Assembly: GCA_016209865.1 (NCBI GenBank)
Contig: JACQVL010000205.1
Location: 1 to 48,181 of the forward strand
DNA: 48,181 bases
Direction of reading: 5' to 3'
From: Candidatus Latescibacterota bacterium
GTDB taxonomy: Bacteria > JAAXHH01 > JACQVL01
Below, one piece after another: positions 23,429 through 31,978 of this stretch. The stretch's first letter is position 1. Each line of letters starts with the position of its first letter. Both the position numbers and the translations under genes were made by a program. The notes beneath the pieces were generated by a model. It had not been told where the DNA came from. It saw nothing but the letters and a program-made list of their open reading frames with translations, and searched no databases.

Positions 23429-26400
23429 TCATCGCATCACGATCATCCGACCGACTACGGCGACGGTTTTCCGGTCCGGAGAGCGTGATCGGGCCGTGAC
23501 CCGGTACAGGTATGTCCCATTGGCCAGCCGGTCTCCATCCCGGTCGAGGCCGTCCCAGTCGATCTGGTTGAATCCCTGATGTCCTGTGATGCCGTCGAGC
23601 GTCTGGATGAGCGTCCCGGCGACCGTGTACACCCGGACGGTCACGTCCGCGTCCTGCGTCAGCTCGAACGTCAACGTCGTCTTGTCGGTGAACGGGTTGG
23701 GATAGTTCATCGCGTTCGTGATGCGCAGATCCGTGTCCGCCACGACCGACAGGACGAGGGTGACCGCCGAGGGGTTATTGACGTTGTCCCAGGCCTTGAT
23801 CGTCACCGTATGCGTGCCGGGGGTGAGCAACGGAAGCCGGGCGGTCAGGCTTCCGCGCTGATAATTCCCCGTCTCATAGACGAACAGGCCCGTCACGTCC
23901 CGCCGGGTCCGGGCATCCCCGTCCGTCTGCACGGTGATCTGATGCCCGACTTCTCCCGTGATGTTGATCCCGCTCTCATCGAACAAAACGATCGTCAGCG
24001 CCGGGGTGGATGAGACGAAATCGTCCGACACGAACGGCCGTCCATCGACGGACACCTCGATCGCCGGTCCGGTCGAGTCCCGCACCGCCTGGCTGGAACC
24101 TCGGAGGGGGAGGAAATCTATCGCCCCGCTCCCGTCCGTCTGCCCATCCCACGCGTAGACGCTCACCCGTCCCCGGTCCCCGCCGTACGTGATGTCCCGT
24201 GGGACGATAAACGAAGCGGCGAACGTCCCCCGCTCGACCGCGACCGATCCCCGGAACACCGACGAACCCGGTAGTTGATACACAATCCGGCCGCCCTCTG
24301 CTGTAATATACGTCACGTCTCGCGCAGAATCCAGGGTCTGGACGAAGGCCGTCCCGGTAAACCCCGTGTCCGTCGCCCCGTCCCGGATGACCTCACCGTG
24401 GACGGCGGCGGTCTGGAGCACCCGCAGGGTATCGGTGGAATCGGGGGTGAACCGGATGGCGTGTGCGGGAGCGCCCAGGGCCATCGTCGGGTCGCCGAAG
24501 AGGAGGTATTTTTCGCTGTTCTCCCGGTTCCCCGTCTGGATCTTCGCGGCCATCAGCGCCGACCCGATGGGCAGGCGGCGTTGCAGGATTCCCTCGTAGA
24601 AAAACCGGTTCAGGATGATATTCGGCGAGGGAAACGACAGCCGGGTGGCCCCGACGAACGCGACCGCCCCCCGGTTCTCAGTCCGGAGCAGTTCCTCAGC
24701 CATCGCGTCATCCGTCACTAAGTCAAACCGCCCGGCCGTGCAGGTCGCCGTGAAGAACATCGGGAGTCGGTTGCCGTTGGCCAGCGCCGGCAGGTCCCGG
24801 ACGAGGTTGAACACATGCTCGTGGGCCCACAGGGTGGCCGACCCGTGTCCGACGTAGTTGACCAGGAGCGCGCCGTCGTTGAGCCGGGCGAGCAGCGCGT
24901 CGCGTGCCGCGGGCTTTTCCCCGGCGGCGTCGAGCGGGTACTCCGTCAGGTAGACTTTCTCGACGTTGAACGACCGCGGGATCCATTCCTGTGCCAGTCG
25001 TTCCGTATCCCCGGTGTGGTAAGGCTCCCCGAACGGTTGGCCGGGCGTCCGCTCGTCATCCGCCGTCAGCACGATCGTGTTCCGCCAGACCCCGAACTCC
25101 GGATGTGTTTCGTAGTCGACGATCTTCCTGACCGCGATGTCCGCCTGAGCGCGGGACTGTACGGCGAGCCGGCCGATCGCCATGTCGGGGTAGATATCAT
25201 CATCAAATGCCAGGTTTCCGTTCCCGTCGAAGTAGACGAACCAGTCGTCCGTACACCGGTCCCCGCTCTCGAACGGCGGAACCCAGTTCCCCCGGCTGTT
25301 CTTCGAATGGTTCTTGTAATCGTACGTCCCATCCCCGACGAGGAGCACGTACGCGGGCCGCCGGCCGGTGGACGACCAGATGAACGTGGCGTACCGCAGG
25401 AAATCCCGGATGGCTGTCGGGTCGAACAGTCCCCAGGCGAATTCGTCGTAGATGTCCGACGTACGGGCGACGAACACCTGGAGGCCGTTTTTCGTCTCGC
25501 GCAGCGTTTTGAGCGGCGTCACCATGTCGACGAACTCGTCATGGGCGACGATGAGGTAGTCGGCGGAGTTCGTGACAGACCGGAGGTTCGACCCGCTGTC
25601 CCGCTCGACCGCGACCGGCTGCTTCCAGCGAGCGGGCGTCGTCAAATGATATTGCGTCGGGTTGCCCGTCCTGACGGAATCCTGAAACCCGCCGGCCGCA
25701 TCCGTCGTGATCCGGACGATATCGAGCGGGTCGGTCACGTCATAGACCTGGGCGTCTGCGCCCGCGCCGGTGATCTGGTAGCGCACCGTCGGGCCGGTCG
25801 CCTGGGGGTCCTGGGCGAACGCCAAATCGCCGGCCCCCGCCTCTAAGGGTTTCCAGAACGACAGCTCGAACCAATCGAAGTAGAGGTGGTCGGGCCGGTT
25901 CGGGTCCTGGTTCTCGCGGGGGACGACGATCCGGATGTCGTTCGTCCCGGTCTTCAGCCACGGGCCGATGCCGGTGATGATGACGGGGATCGACTCCCCG
26001 CCCCATCGTTGTTCCCCGGCGAAGGTGCCGTTGATGAATACCTGGACGTAGTGGGTGAACTGGGTCTTGCCCTGGAACCGGAACCGGGCGGTGACGAGTC
26101 CGTTCCGGCTCACGGTGCCCAGGTCGACCCGGTACGTGGCTTCCTCCCGGAACCCGCCGTCGAACAGTTGCCAGAACCACTCCGTCCCGGAATCGAGCGG
26201 GTTGACCAGTTCGCGTTCCTCATGCCGCCGTACCGGCGTGTCCGTCTGGACGACCCCACCAGCGGCCTGGCCGCTGCGCGGCTGGACCCGCTTGCCGTTC
26301 GTCCCGTCGCCCGCCGTGAGCCAGTAGACGTTCGTGTCCGTGTACGGGTTCTGGTAGAACGTGTACGTCCGCGACCCCGACTGGAAGTCCCACCCACTCA

Positions 26401-27484
26401 ACGCGACCCCGTAGAAGAGGATGGAATCAGTCGAATCAAACCGCCCGTCCTGCTCGCCCGCGACGACGATCGGGACCTCGGTCAGGACTGGCCGGGGGGC
26501 GTCGAGGTCCTGGGGGAGTGCCCGGCTGCCGCCGTTGTACAGCCGGATCGTCCGCGGGTCGACGCCATTCACGTCGAACCCGGCGGCCTGGAGCGTGTTC
26601 GTATCGAGCCGGTAGAACCCGGTCTCCGTGAGTTGAACCTTGAACCAGTCGCCGGGACCGAACGCAGTCAGCCCACTAACGGGTTTGGTGATCGGGGGAC
26701 TTGCCGGGGAGGTCCACGGCGCGGCCGCGTCGGCGTTGAGGACGATCGACCGGTAGACCGGGTCGAGGAGGTCGGGGTCTGTCCGCCGGGCGGGCTGACC
26801 GGGCCCGGCCGGGAGGTTGAACCGGACCTCGACCCGGATGCGGTCGTAGAGCCGGACCCGTCCCGTGGCCGGACTGTAGGCGAGGGGCGCGATGAAGAGC
26901 GGCAGGACGGCGCGCCCGCGGAGGATGGCGGGACGGCCGATCGTGACCCGCTGTTCCGGGATGAACGCGACAGCGGCGTACGTGTTTCGATCCGGCCTCT
27001 CGTTCCTGAATCGTGGTATCCCGTCGAGCTCCTCGCGCTCGTGGATGAGGCCGGGCGCGGGCGCAAGCCGGTAGCCGGACTGCTCCCGGTAGGGCGCGTC
27101 GAGCACCGTGACTGACGGCGCTGCACCGGGTGGAAGGCCGATGAGGACGCGGCGTTCCGGCATCTGGGGACGGCCAGGGTCGGTCGTCGATGGACAGCGA
27201 GAGATCGTCAGCACGTCGAACCGTTCTCCTCCGATGGACACCGTATCGCGCTGAACGGGGTCGGGGACGTACTCGAACACCACACCCACGAGGTCGGCAC
27301 GCACCAGCCGAACATCGGGATCATCGGGTGGGGTTAACGCGCTGAGGGGAACAGGGAGTGCCGTGAGGATGAGCAGGCTGAACGCCAGGCTGGGGAGCAG
27401 CAGCGCTCGCAAAAAAACCGGATGCCATCGTGCAGAATTTCTCTCCTGGCGATCCGGCAGCGTCTGCCGTCTGAGCGTATCCAC
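23429..27484 (-). CDS. porU: PorU-like C25 peptidase of a type IX secretion system
   Basis: 1351 residues. After a long basic n-region, a signal helix (about 28-50) precedes beta-rich N-terminal domains. A C25 gingipain-type catalytic domain (about 600-1000) has the dyad candidates His880 (NYVGHGS) and Cys915 (FTATCTAG), spaced as in gingipains. Ig-like domains follow, and a FlgD-like C-terminal domain (NYPNPFTDKTTLTFEL, then GTYLYRV). PorU is the surface sortase that removes C-terminal signals and attaches type IX cargo. The pairing with a PorV-family gene supports this over a plain secreted gingipain. The start is the GTG at 27484; no in-frame ATG precedes the signal helix. The operon promoter is at 27669-27697. 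Confidence 0.9.
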   Translation of the reverse strand: MDTLRRQTLPDRQERNSARWHPVFLRALLLPSLAFSLLILTALPVPLSALTPPDDPDVRLVRADLVGVVFEYVPDPVQRDTVSIGGERFDVLTISRCPSTTDPGRPQMPERRVLIGLPPGAAPSVTVLDAPYREQSGYRLAPAPGLIHEREELDGIPRFRNERPDRNTYAAVAFIPEQRVTIGRPAILRGRAVLPLFIAPLAYSPATGRVRLYDRIRVEVRFNLPAGPGQPARRTDPDLLDPVYRSIVLNADAAAPWTSPASPPITKPVSGLTAFGPGDWFKVQLTETGFYRLDTNTLQAAGFDVNGVDPRTIRLYNGGSRALPQDLDAPRPVLTEVPIVVAGEQDGRFDSTDSILFYGVALSGWDFQSGSRTYTFYQNPYTDTNVYWLTAGDGTNGKRVQPRSGQAAGGVVQTDTPVRRHEERELVNPLDSGTEWFWQLFDGGFREEATYRVDLGTVSRNGLVTARFRFQGKTQFTHYVQVFINGTFAGEQRWGGESIPVIITGIGPWLKTGTNDIRIVVPRENQDPNRPDHLYFDWFELSFWKPLEAGAGDLAFAQDPQATGPTVRYQITGAGADAQVYDVTDPLDIVRITTDAAGGFQDSVRTGNPTQYHLTTPARWKQPVAVERDSGSNLRSVTNSADYLIVAHDEFVDMVTPLKTLRETKNGLQVFVARTSDIYDEFAWGLFDPTAIRDFLRYATFIWSSTGRRPAYVLLVGDGTYDYKNHSKNSRGNWVPPFESGDRCTDDWFVYFDGNGNLAFDDDIYPDMAIGRLAVQSRAQADIAVRKIVDYETHPEFGVWRNTIVLTADDERTPGQPFGEPYHTGDTERLAQEWIPRSFNVEKVYLTEYPLDAAGEKPAARDALLARLNDGALLVNYVGHGSATLWAHEHVFNLVRDLPALANGNRLPMFFTATCTAGRFDLVTDDAMAEELLRTENRGAVAFVGATRLSFPSPNIILNRFFYEGILQRRLPIGSALMAAKIQTGNRENSEKYLLFGDPTMALGAPAHAIRFTPDSTDTLRVLQTAAVHGEVIRDGATDTGFTGTAFVQTLDSARDVTYITAEGGRIVYQLPGSSVFRGSVAVERGTFAASFIVPRDITYGGDRGRVSVYAWDGQTDGSGAIDFLPLRGSSQAVRDSTGPAIEVSVDGRPFVSDDFVSSTPALTIVLFDESGINITGEVGHQITVQTDGDARTRRDVTGLFVYETGNYQRGSLTARLPLLTPGTHTVTIKAWDNVNNPSAVTLVLSVVADTDLRITNAMNYPNPFTDKTTLTFELTQDADVTVRVYTVAGTLIQTLDGITGHQGFNQIDWDGLDRDGDRLANGTYLYRVTARSRSPDRKTVAVVGRMIVMR

Positions 27485-27668
27485 CTATCACTCACCAGAG
27501 GTTCTTGGCTGGCGGGCATGCCGGTCCCCGATACTCCACGATGACCACACGAGACCCCAGGACACACCAACACCCCGATTCAACGCGGACCAGAAAACTC
27601 TAGCGAGTCTGTATAGGCGAACCTCCTGACGCAGGACGGTGACATGCAAAGCAGGAAAAACGCAGACC

Positions 27669-27697
27669 AATATAGGGGAGAAGAAGCGTTTTGTCAA
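27669..27697 (-). promoter_or_regulatory. Sigma70-type promoter of the porU operon
   Basis: On the leftward strand TTGACA (27697-27692), 17-base spacer, TATATT (27674-27669). It leaves an untranslated leader of about 175 bases before the porU-like GTG; nothing else was recognised in 27485-27668. Confidence 0.85.
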
Positions 27698-27761
27698 GTG
27701 GTTTATCGCCGGTTCAGACGAAGGGGTTCTCCTTCGTCCTGGCGGGATGGCGACGATGACC

Positions 27762-28133
27762 TCAAAAACGCTCGAGCTGTCCGAGCGCCCACCAGGTCCC
27801 GATGAGGATGAGCAGGCCGAGGAATATCAGGAGGAGCGCGCTTCCGATCGTCAGGCTATGCTTCCGGTACAGCCAGCGTCCCAAACGGGCGACGCTCGGC
27901 TCGCGACTCCTGTTCCGTCTGGGCCGTGAGCGGGGGGCTGGCGGCGCGGGTCGGACGAGCTGCGGGCTGGACGGAAAACGTGAGTGCCCATGCCGGTTGT
28001 CCCAGAACCGGTGGTTGCAGCGATGGCAGCGAAAAGGCCGCAGTCCCGGCCGCGCCAGAGTGATGACGTGTTCGTACCAGCGCCGCCGTGAACGGTAGAC
28101 CTCCTCGCTCGTACAAGTCGGGCAGGTGCGCAT
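27762..28133 (-). CDS. Zinc-ribbon membrane protein, hypothetical
   Basis: 123 residues. The N-terminus has two CxxC pairs (CPTC at 4-7, CHRC at about 36-39) around a basic segment, forming a zinc ribbon of the type RPFRCHRCNHRFW. An Arg/Pro-rich linker follows, then one membrane helix near the C-terminus (about 95-118). This suggests a membrane-tethered nucleic-acid- or protein-binding ribbon. No clear Shine-Dalgarno is visible before the ATG. It follows the small gene 28440-28177 in the same direction and probably shares its promoter. Function unknown. Confidence 0.7.
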   Translation of the reverse strand: MRTCPTCTSEEVYRSRRRWYEHVITLARPGLRPFRCHRCNHRFWDNRHGHSRFPSSPQLVRPAPPAPRSRPRRNRSREPSVARLGRWLYRKHSLTIGSALLLIFLGLLILIGTWWALGQLERF

Positions 28134-28176
28134 GGGGGATTAGTGGTCTGTGGTCGGTAAAGACAAGGAACAGGAG

Positions 28177-28440
28177 TCAGGGGGCAGGAACCTCGCCGGG
28201 ATCCTCGCCCTCGTCGGGGCGTCGCAGATTCCGCGAACCGTGGGTACACCACAGCCGGCGGTCGGGTGGGCGGTGGCCGAGCGCGTCATACACATCAGCC
28301 TCACATTCGACCTCCACCATCCGCCGGTCGACGGAGACGACCGTTCCCCACACCCATCCCCGGACTCGATGCCCCTGGTCCTCCCATTCACAGTACACCT
28401 GGACCCGCTCCCCCGTTCGAAACTTCCGGTGTCGTGCCAT
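28177..28440 (-). CDS. Small conserved-looking hypothetical protein
   Basis: 87 residues with a beta-rich pattern (RVQVYCEWEDQGHRVRGWVWG, then VVSVDRRMVEVECEADVY), like a small SH3/PilZ-type barrel, though no family is recognised. The alternation of hydrophobic and charged residues is more protein-like than the longer frame overlapping it at 28140-28631. It lies 43 bases before the zinc-ribbon gene in the same direction, about 120 bases downstream of a good leftward promoter. The leader between contains a dRS3-like repeat. Confidence 0.5.
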   Translation of the reverse strand: MARHRKFRTGERVQVYCEWEDQGHRVRGWVWGTVVSVDRRMVEVECEADVYDALGHRPPDRRLWCTHGSRNLRRPDEGEDPGEVPAP

Positions 28441-28460
28441 CGGCGCCCTACGGATCGCAG

Positions 28461-28525
28461 GTCATTCCCGCGACAACTTGTCCTCGCGAAACTTGTCCCC
28501 GTGAAAACGGAGAGCGGAATCCATC
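28461..28525. repeat. dRS3-like palindromic repeat, copy 1
   Basis: GTCATTCCCGCG at the left end and AGCGGAATCCA at the right end enclose TTGTCCTCGCGAAACTTGTC-like inner sequence. This copy is diverged. It lies in the leader of the 28440 gene. Confidence 0.7.
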
Positions 28526-28568
28526 TGTTATCGCGTCTGTTCAAAAAGAACTCGATCAGCGATGGAGA

Positions 28569-28597
28569 ACAATACCACAACCCATCTTTTCTGTCAA
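28569..28597 (-). promoter_or_regulatory. Sigma70-type leftward promoter
   Basis: On the leftward strand TTGACA (28597-28592), 17-base spacer, TATTGT (28574-28569). It would serve the two small genes ending at 27762. Confidence 0.7.
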
Positions 28598-28661
28598 ATT
28601 GTTTGATCAGCGCCTCGACCTGTGTCCGCATCTGAGCCGAATGGGGTCGCGCACTTTTAAC

Positions 28662-28691
28662 TTGACAGAACAGGCTTCTCGCGGGTACACT
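28662..28691 (+). promoter_or_regulatory. Sigma70-type rightward promoter
   Basis: TTGACA (28662-28667), 18-base spacer, TACACT (28686-28691). The start point would be about 35 bases before the 28733 ATG, which has AGGAGG at 28717-28722. Confidence 0.7.
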
Positions 28692-28732
28692 ATAAAGCGC
28701 CCACCGGTAGTGACTCAGGAGGAGATCAACCT

Positions 28733-29458
28733 ATGGTTCGAGCCAATTGTCGCGTTCAGTTCACGAAAGCCGACATCGAGTTCCTGTTGTCCGCCGCGTC
28801 GAAGGAAACACGAGCGCGAGTCGGTGCCCGGAGTGACCTGAATTCTTTCAGCATCGATCAACTCGTCGATGACGAACACGTGTTCCGGCAGATGTACAGT
28901 CATCGAGAGTTCTTCCGCGTGTCCCCTCATTTCTTCTTCTATCTGGGAACGCGCTGGTGCATGAGAGCGTATGGCCTGGACGACCGGGACCTGGCGGACT
29001 ATGTCGCCAGTATCCTGTGTGCGTTCCTCCGCACCGAGGACCTGTACCGGTCCTCCATCTCGGGTGAGCAGTTCGTCTATCTGGTGGACATGGTCGAAGC
29101 CCTGAACGAGACCTCACGCTATGAGGACATCTTCGACCACCATGCGCACATCGGGAACTATACCCTCTTCCTGGTCGGTATATTCCCGGATTACTTGGAG
29201 TATCTGTCGACCTACAAACGGCGACTGATCACGCGACACTACTACGAGATGATGGGACAGACGCATTACAAGATGGCCTCATCGCACGAAGTGGCCCGGA
29301 AAGAGCAGCTCGACGAGATCCTGTCGGCGCTGTCCAGCCAGTTCATCCCTGTCCGCCGGGCGCTCAATCGGCTCTCGATCCAGTACCTGATCTTCAACCG
29401 GTCGGAGGCGCAACGGACGTATCTGACGATGCTGAATGAGAATGAGTGGGATGTTTAA
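28733..29458 (+). CDS. Unrecognised 241-residue soluble protein
   Basis: No family is recognised. The protein is mostly helical by pattern, without a signal peptide or membrane helix. It is rich in Tyr, Phe and His in the middle (about 60-170), with FFFYLGTRWCMRAYGL, and EDIFDHHAHIGNYTLFLVGIFPDYLEYLSTYKRR. The acidic and His residues there (DHHAH) could bind metal, but no known motif is matched. It has a strong own promoter and AGGAGG ribosome site, stands alone, and is divergent from the small genes at 28440 and convergent with the MFS gene nine bases away. It is clearly a real gene by codon pattern and signals. Confidence 0.85.
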   Translation: MVRANCRVQFTKADIEFLLSAASKETRARVGARSDLNSFSIDQLVDDEHVFRQMYSHREFFRVSPHFFFYLGTRWCMRAYGLDDRDLADYVASILCAFLRTEDLYRSSISGEQFVYLVDMVEALNETSRYEDIFDHHAHIGNYTLFLVGIFPDYLEYLSTYKRRLITRHYYEMMGQTHYKMASSHEVARKEQLDEILSALSSQFIPVRRALNRLSIQYLIFNRSEAQRTYLTMLNENEWDV

Positions 29459-29466
29459 GGCAGGGG

Positions 29467-30738
29467 TCAGACTTTCACCCGATCCGCTCGTCCGTCCTGC
29501 GCTCGAAAACCGGGGAATGCCGTCGTCGTTCCCGCCACGGTTGCCACGGCCACGCCACAACTGATCCCCAGGGCAAGAGGAGCACCGAACATCGTCGTGA
29601 GCGCGCCGATTTGCAGGTTGCCGGGCGGTCCACCGCCGATCGCCAGAACGAGCGCGCCCATCACCCGGTTCCGCATCGCGTCGCTCGACGAGACCAACAG
29701 GATCGAGGTCTGCATGACGCTGAACCCCGCCATCCCCATTCCTCCACAGATCAGGATCGCCACCGATAACGGATAAGACTTAGACGCAGCGAAAAGGATC
29801 AGGGCGGTCGAGAGCAGGAGCGATCCTCCGGCAAACACCCAGCCACTCCGGCGAAACCGCTTGACCCAGTTGACGACCAGCACGCCCAGGAACGACCCGA
29901 TTCCGCCGCTCGCGCCGAGCACGCCCAGGCCGAGTGGCCCTCGATGCAGCACGTCACGGGCGAAGACAGGCAGGAGTGTCTGGTAGGGGAAGGCGAGCGC
30001 GTTCATGAATACGGTGATGAGCAGAACCGCCGTGATCCGTTCGTTGCCACGGATATACCGGAGGCTCTCCTTCAGGTCGCCCCAGGGTGATGCGATCCTG
30101 GTGGTTCGTCCTCCTCCGTTCGATTGAACCGCCAGGCGGCTCAACGCCGCCAACCCGGTCAGATAGAGCACGATCAGCGCGAGAAAGCAGCCCTGTACGT
30201 CGAACGTGTCGAGGAGCACGCCCCCGACAAACGGCCCGGCAATGCTGGAGAGGTTCTGCGAGAAGTTGCTGATCATCAGCGCGTCGAGGGTCTGTTCCTT
30301 GCCCACCAGGTCGGGGACGAGCGCCTGTCGCGCGGGCCAGTCGAGCGTCCAACTCGTGCCGATCAGGAATGCGCCGACTGCCACATGCCAGAGCCGCAGA
30401 TGGCCGGCCCAGAGGAGCATGAACAGAGTGCCGATGACACTCAGGCTCAGGGTCTGCGCGAACAGGATCGTCCGGCGGTACCCGAACCGATCCGTGAGAA
30501 CCCCCATGAAAAACCCGAAGATCAGGTAGGGGGCGGAACGGTAGAACCCGACCAGCGCCACCTGGCCGGGGGAGTTCGTCATCTCTAAGACGAGCCAGCC
30601 GATGCTGATCTGCTCCATCCATCGCGCCTGCCACCAGACCGTGTTGGCCAGCCAGAGCCGCCGGAAATCCGGGATGGTGAGCGGAGCGAGGACGTTCCAG
30701 CGGGTTGCCAGTCCTCTCCAGAATTCCCCCGTCGTCAG
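29467..30738 (-). CDS. Major facilitator superfamily exporter
   Basis: About 423 residues. It has roughly ten to twelve membrane helices and the MFS motif GVLTDRFGYRRT between helices 2 and 3, as in the EntS/MFS_3 group of exporters. The start is unusual. GGAGGAG (30753-30747) lies eight bases before CTG (30738), after which the sequence looks like a normal N-terminus (LTTGEFWRGLATRWNVL). ATG or GTG starts exist upstream (30822, 30786), but without ribosome sites; the ATG lies in a dRS3-like repeat and would give MDSRFRGND, a known repeat translation. It follows the CoA-transferase gene. Substrate unknown. Confidence 0.85.
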   Translation of the reverse strand: MTTGEFWRGLATRWNVLAPLTIPDFRRLWLANTVWWQARWMEQISIGWLVLEMTNSPGQVALVGFYRSAPYLIFGFFMGVLTDRFGYRRTILFAQTLSLSVIGTLFMLLWAGHLRLWHVAVGAFLIGTSWTLDWPARQALVPDLVGKEQTLDALMISNFSQNLSSIAGPFVGGVLLDTFDVQGCFLALIVLYLTGLAALSRLAVQSNGGGRTTRIASPWGDLKESLRYIRGNERITAVLLITVFMNALAFPYQTLLPVFARDVLHRGPLGLGVLGASGGIGSFLGVLVVNWVKRFRRSGWVFAGGSLLLSTALILFAASKSYPLSVAILICGGMGMAGFSVMQTSILLVSSSDAMRNRVMGALVLAIGGGPPGNLQIGALTTMFGAPLALGISCGVAVATVAGTTTAFPGFRAQDGRADRVKV

Positions 30739-30795
30739 TGTCGAGTCTCCTCCGTGATGGTCGGTGGTTGAGGTTTTGTTTGCCACTGTAATGGG

Positions 30796-30823
30796 GTCAT
30801 TCCCGCGAAAGCGGGAATCCATT
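30796..30823. repeat. dRS3-like palindromic repeat, copy 2 (minimal form)
   Basis: GTCATTCCCGCGAAAGCG followed by GGAATCCATTG: an almost perfect palindrome. It encodes the last residues of the CoA-transferase on the leftward strand and supplies its stop region. Confidence 0.85.
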
Positions 30824-31978
30824 GTCCTCACCCATCACAATCCGTCCTTGTTCCAACTCCTCAATCTCCGTCTGCGTATATCCGAGTTCCTGCAGGATTA
30901 TCCGTCCCTGTTCGCTCAGTCCCGGCGGCGGGCCGGCGAGGTCGACGGCCATCGTCGAGCATCGAAACGGGAGCGCCACCTGCCGGGAGATCGTTCCGTC
31001 TGGCGAGGCGAGATCTCGAAACACGCGACGATGGGAGAGTTGAGGGTCGGCGGGTAATTCGTCGAGGCGGTAGACCGGCCCGCATGGCACATCCGCCTCG
31101 CAGAGCAGGCGGTCCCATTCGTCACGGGATCGGGTTCGGATGATCTGTTGAAGCCGTGTCCGGATTTCATCCGTGCGCCGCGTGCGTTCAATGGTCGTCA
31201 ACTCACGCCATTCGGCCAGACCGAGGGCGTCGCAGAGACGTCCCCAGAAATGGTCCTCGTACACGATGCCGATCGTGAGGAATCGCCCGTCCGCCGTCTC
31301 AAACACGTCGTAGTGGGGGAGTCCGCTCAACAGGGGATGGTCAGGGACGCGCCCGCTGGCGAACGCCCGCGCGACCTCCGGGGCGATGAGCGCGGTGACA
31401 CTCTCCGTCATCGACAGGTCGATCCATTGGCCGTGGCCGGTCGCCTGCCGGTAGGCCAGGGCGGCGAGCACCGCGACGGCGGCGTACAGGCCGGAGACGA
31501 AGTCGGAGATGAGGACGGGTGGGACGACCGGCTTCCCGGCGGGCCGGTCCGCCAGGCCGAGCAGTCCGCCGAGCGCCAGGTAGTTGATGTCATGTCCCGG
31601 ACGGTCACGGTACGGGCCGTCCTGACCGAACCCGGAAATGGAGCAAACGATGATGGATGGGTTCGCCGTTCGGGATGTCTCATAATCAGCGCCCAGACGG
31701 GCCGCGACTCCGGGCCGGAAGCCTTCCAGGAGGATGTCAGCGCCGGCGGCGAGCTTCATCAGGATCGTTCGGCCTCTCTCCGTTTTCAGGTCGATTCCGA
31801 TACTGCGCTTGCCGCGATTCACGCTGGCGAACATCGGTGGGAACGCCCGGAGAGGGTCCCCGCCCGGCGGCTCGACCTTGATGACGGTCGCCCCCAAATC
31901 CGCCAGGAGCATCGAGCAGTACGGGCCGGGGATTTGGGTGGTCAGGTCGATGACGGTGAGGTCGGTGAGCGCGTTCAT
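30797..31978 (-). CDS. CaiB/BaiF family III CoA-transferase
   Basis: 393 residues, usual length. The N-terminus VIDLTTQIPGPYCSMLLADLGATVIKVE (cofactor-binding start of the family) is followed by NRGKRSIGIDLK and GHDINYLALGG, whose Asp130 is the expected catalytic aspartate. The enzyme moves CoA between carboxylic acids. Its ATG overlaps the stop of the acyl-CoA synthetase gene by four bases (ATGA), so the two are translationally coupled and probably act on the same organic acid. The last residues (GFPLSRE) come from a dRS3-like repeat, which suggests the repeat has replaced the original 3' end. Confidence 0.93.
   Translation of the reverse strand: MNALTDLTVIDLTTQIPGPYCSMLLADLGATVIKVEPPGGDPLRAFPPMFASVNRGKRSIGIDLKTERGRTILMKLAAGADILLEGFRPGVAARLGADYETSRTANPSIIVCSISGFGQDGPYRDRPGHDINYLALGGLLGLADRPAGKPVVPPVLISDFVSGLYAAVAVLAALAYRQATGHGQWIDLSMTESVTALIAPEVARAFASGRVPDHPLLSGLPHYDVFETADGRFLTIGIVYEDHFWGRLCDALGLAEWRELTTIERTRRTDEIRTRLQQIIRTRSRDEWDRLLCEADVPCGPVYRLDELPADPQLSHRRVFRDLASPDGTISRQVALPFRCSTMAVDLAGPPPGLSEQGRIILQELGYTQTEIEELEQGRIVMGEDNGFPLSRE

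Noticed and set aside
25886-27115. Long rightward reading frame (about 400 codons) opposite the PorU-like gene
   Set aside because: Same reason: a composition shadow of a clear gene, with no start signals.
28140-28631. Longer leftward frame overlapping the small gene 28177-28440
   Set aside because: It runs through a dRS3-like repeat and the promoter region and has less protein-like composition than the 87-residue frame.
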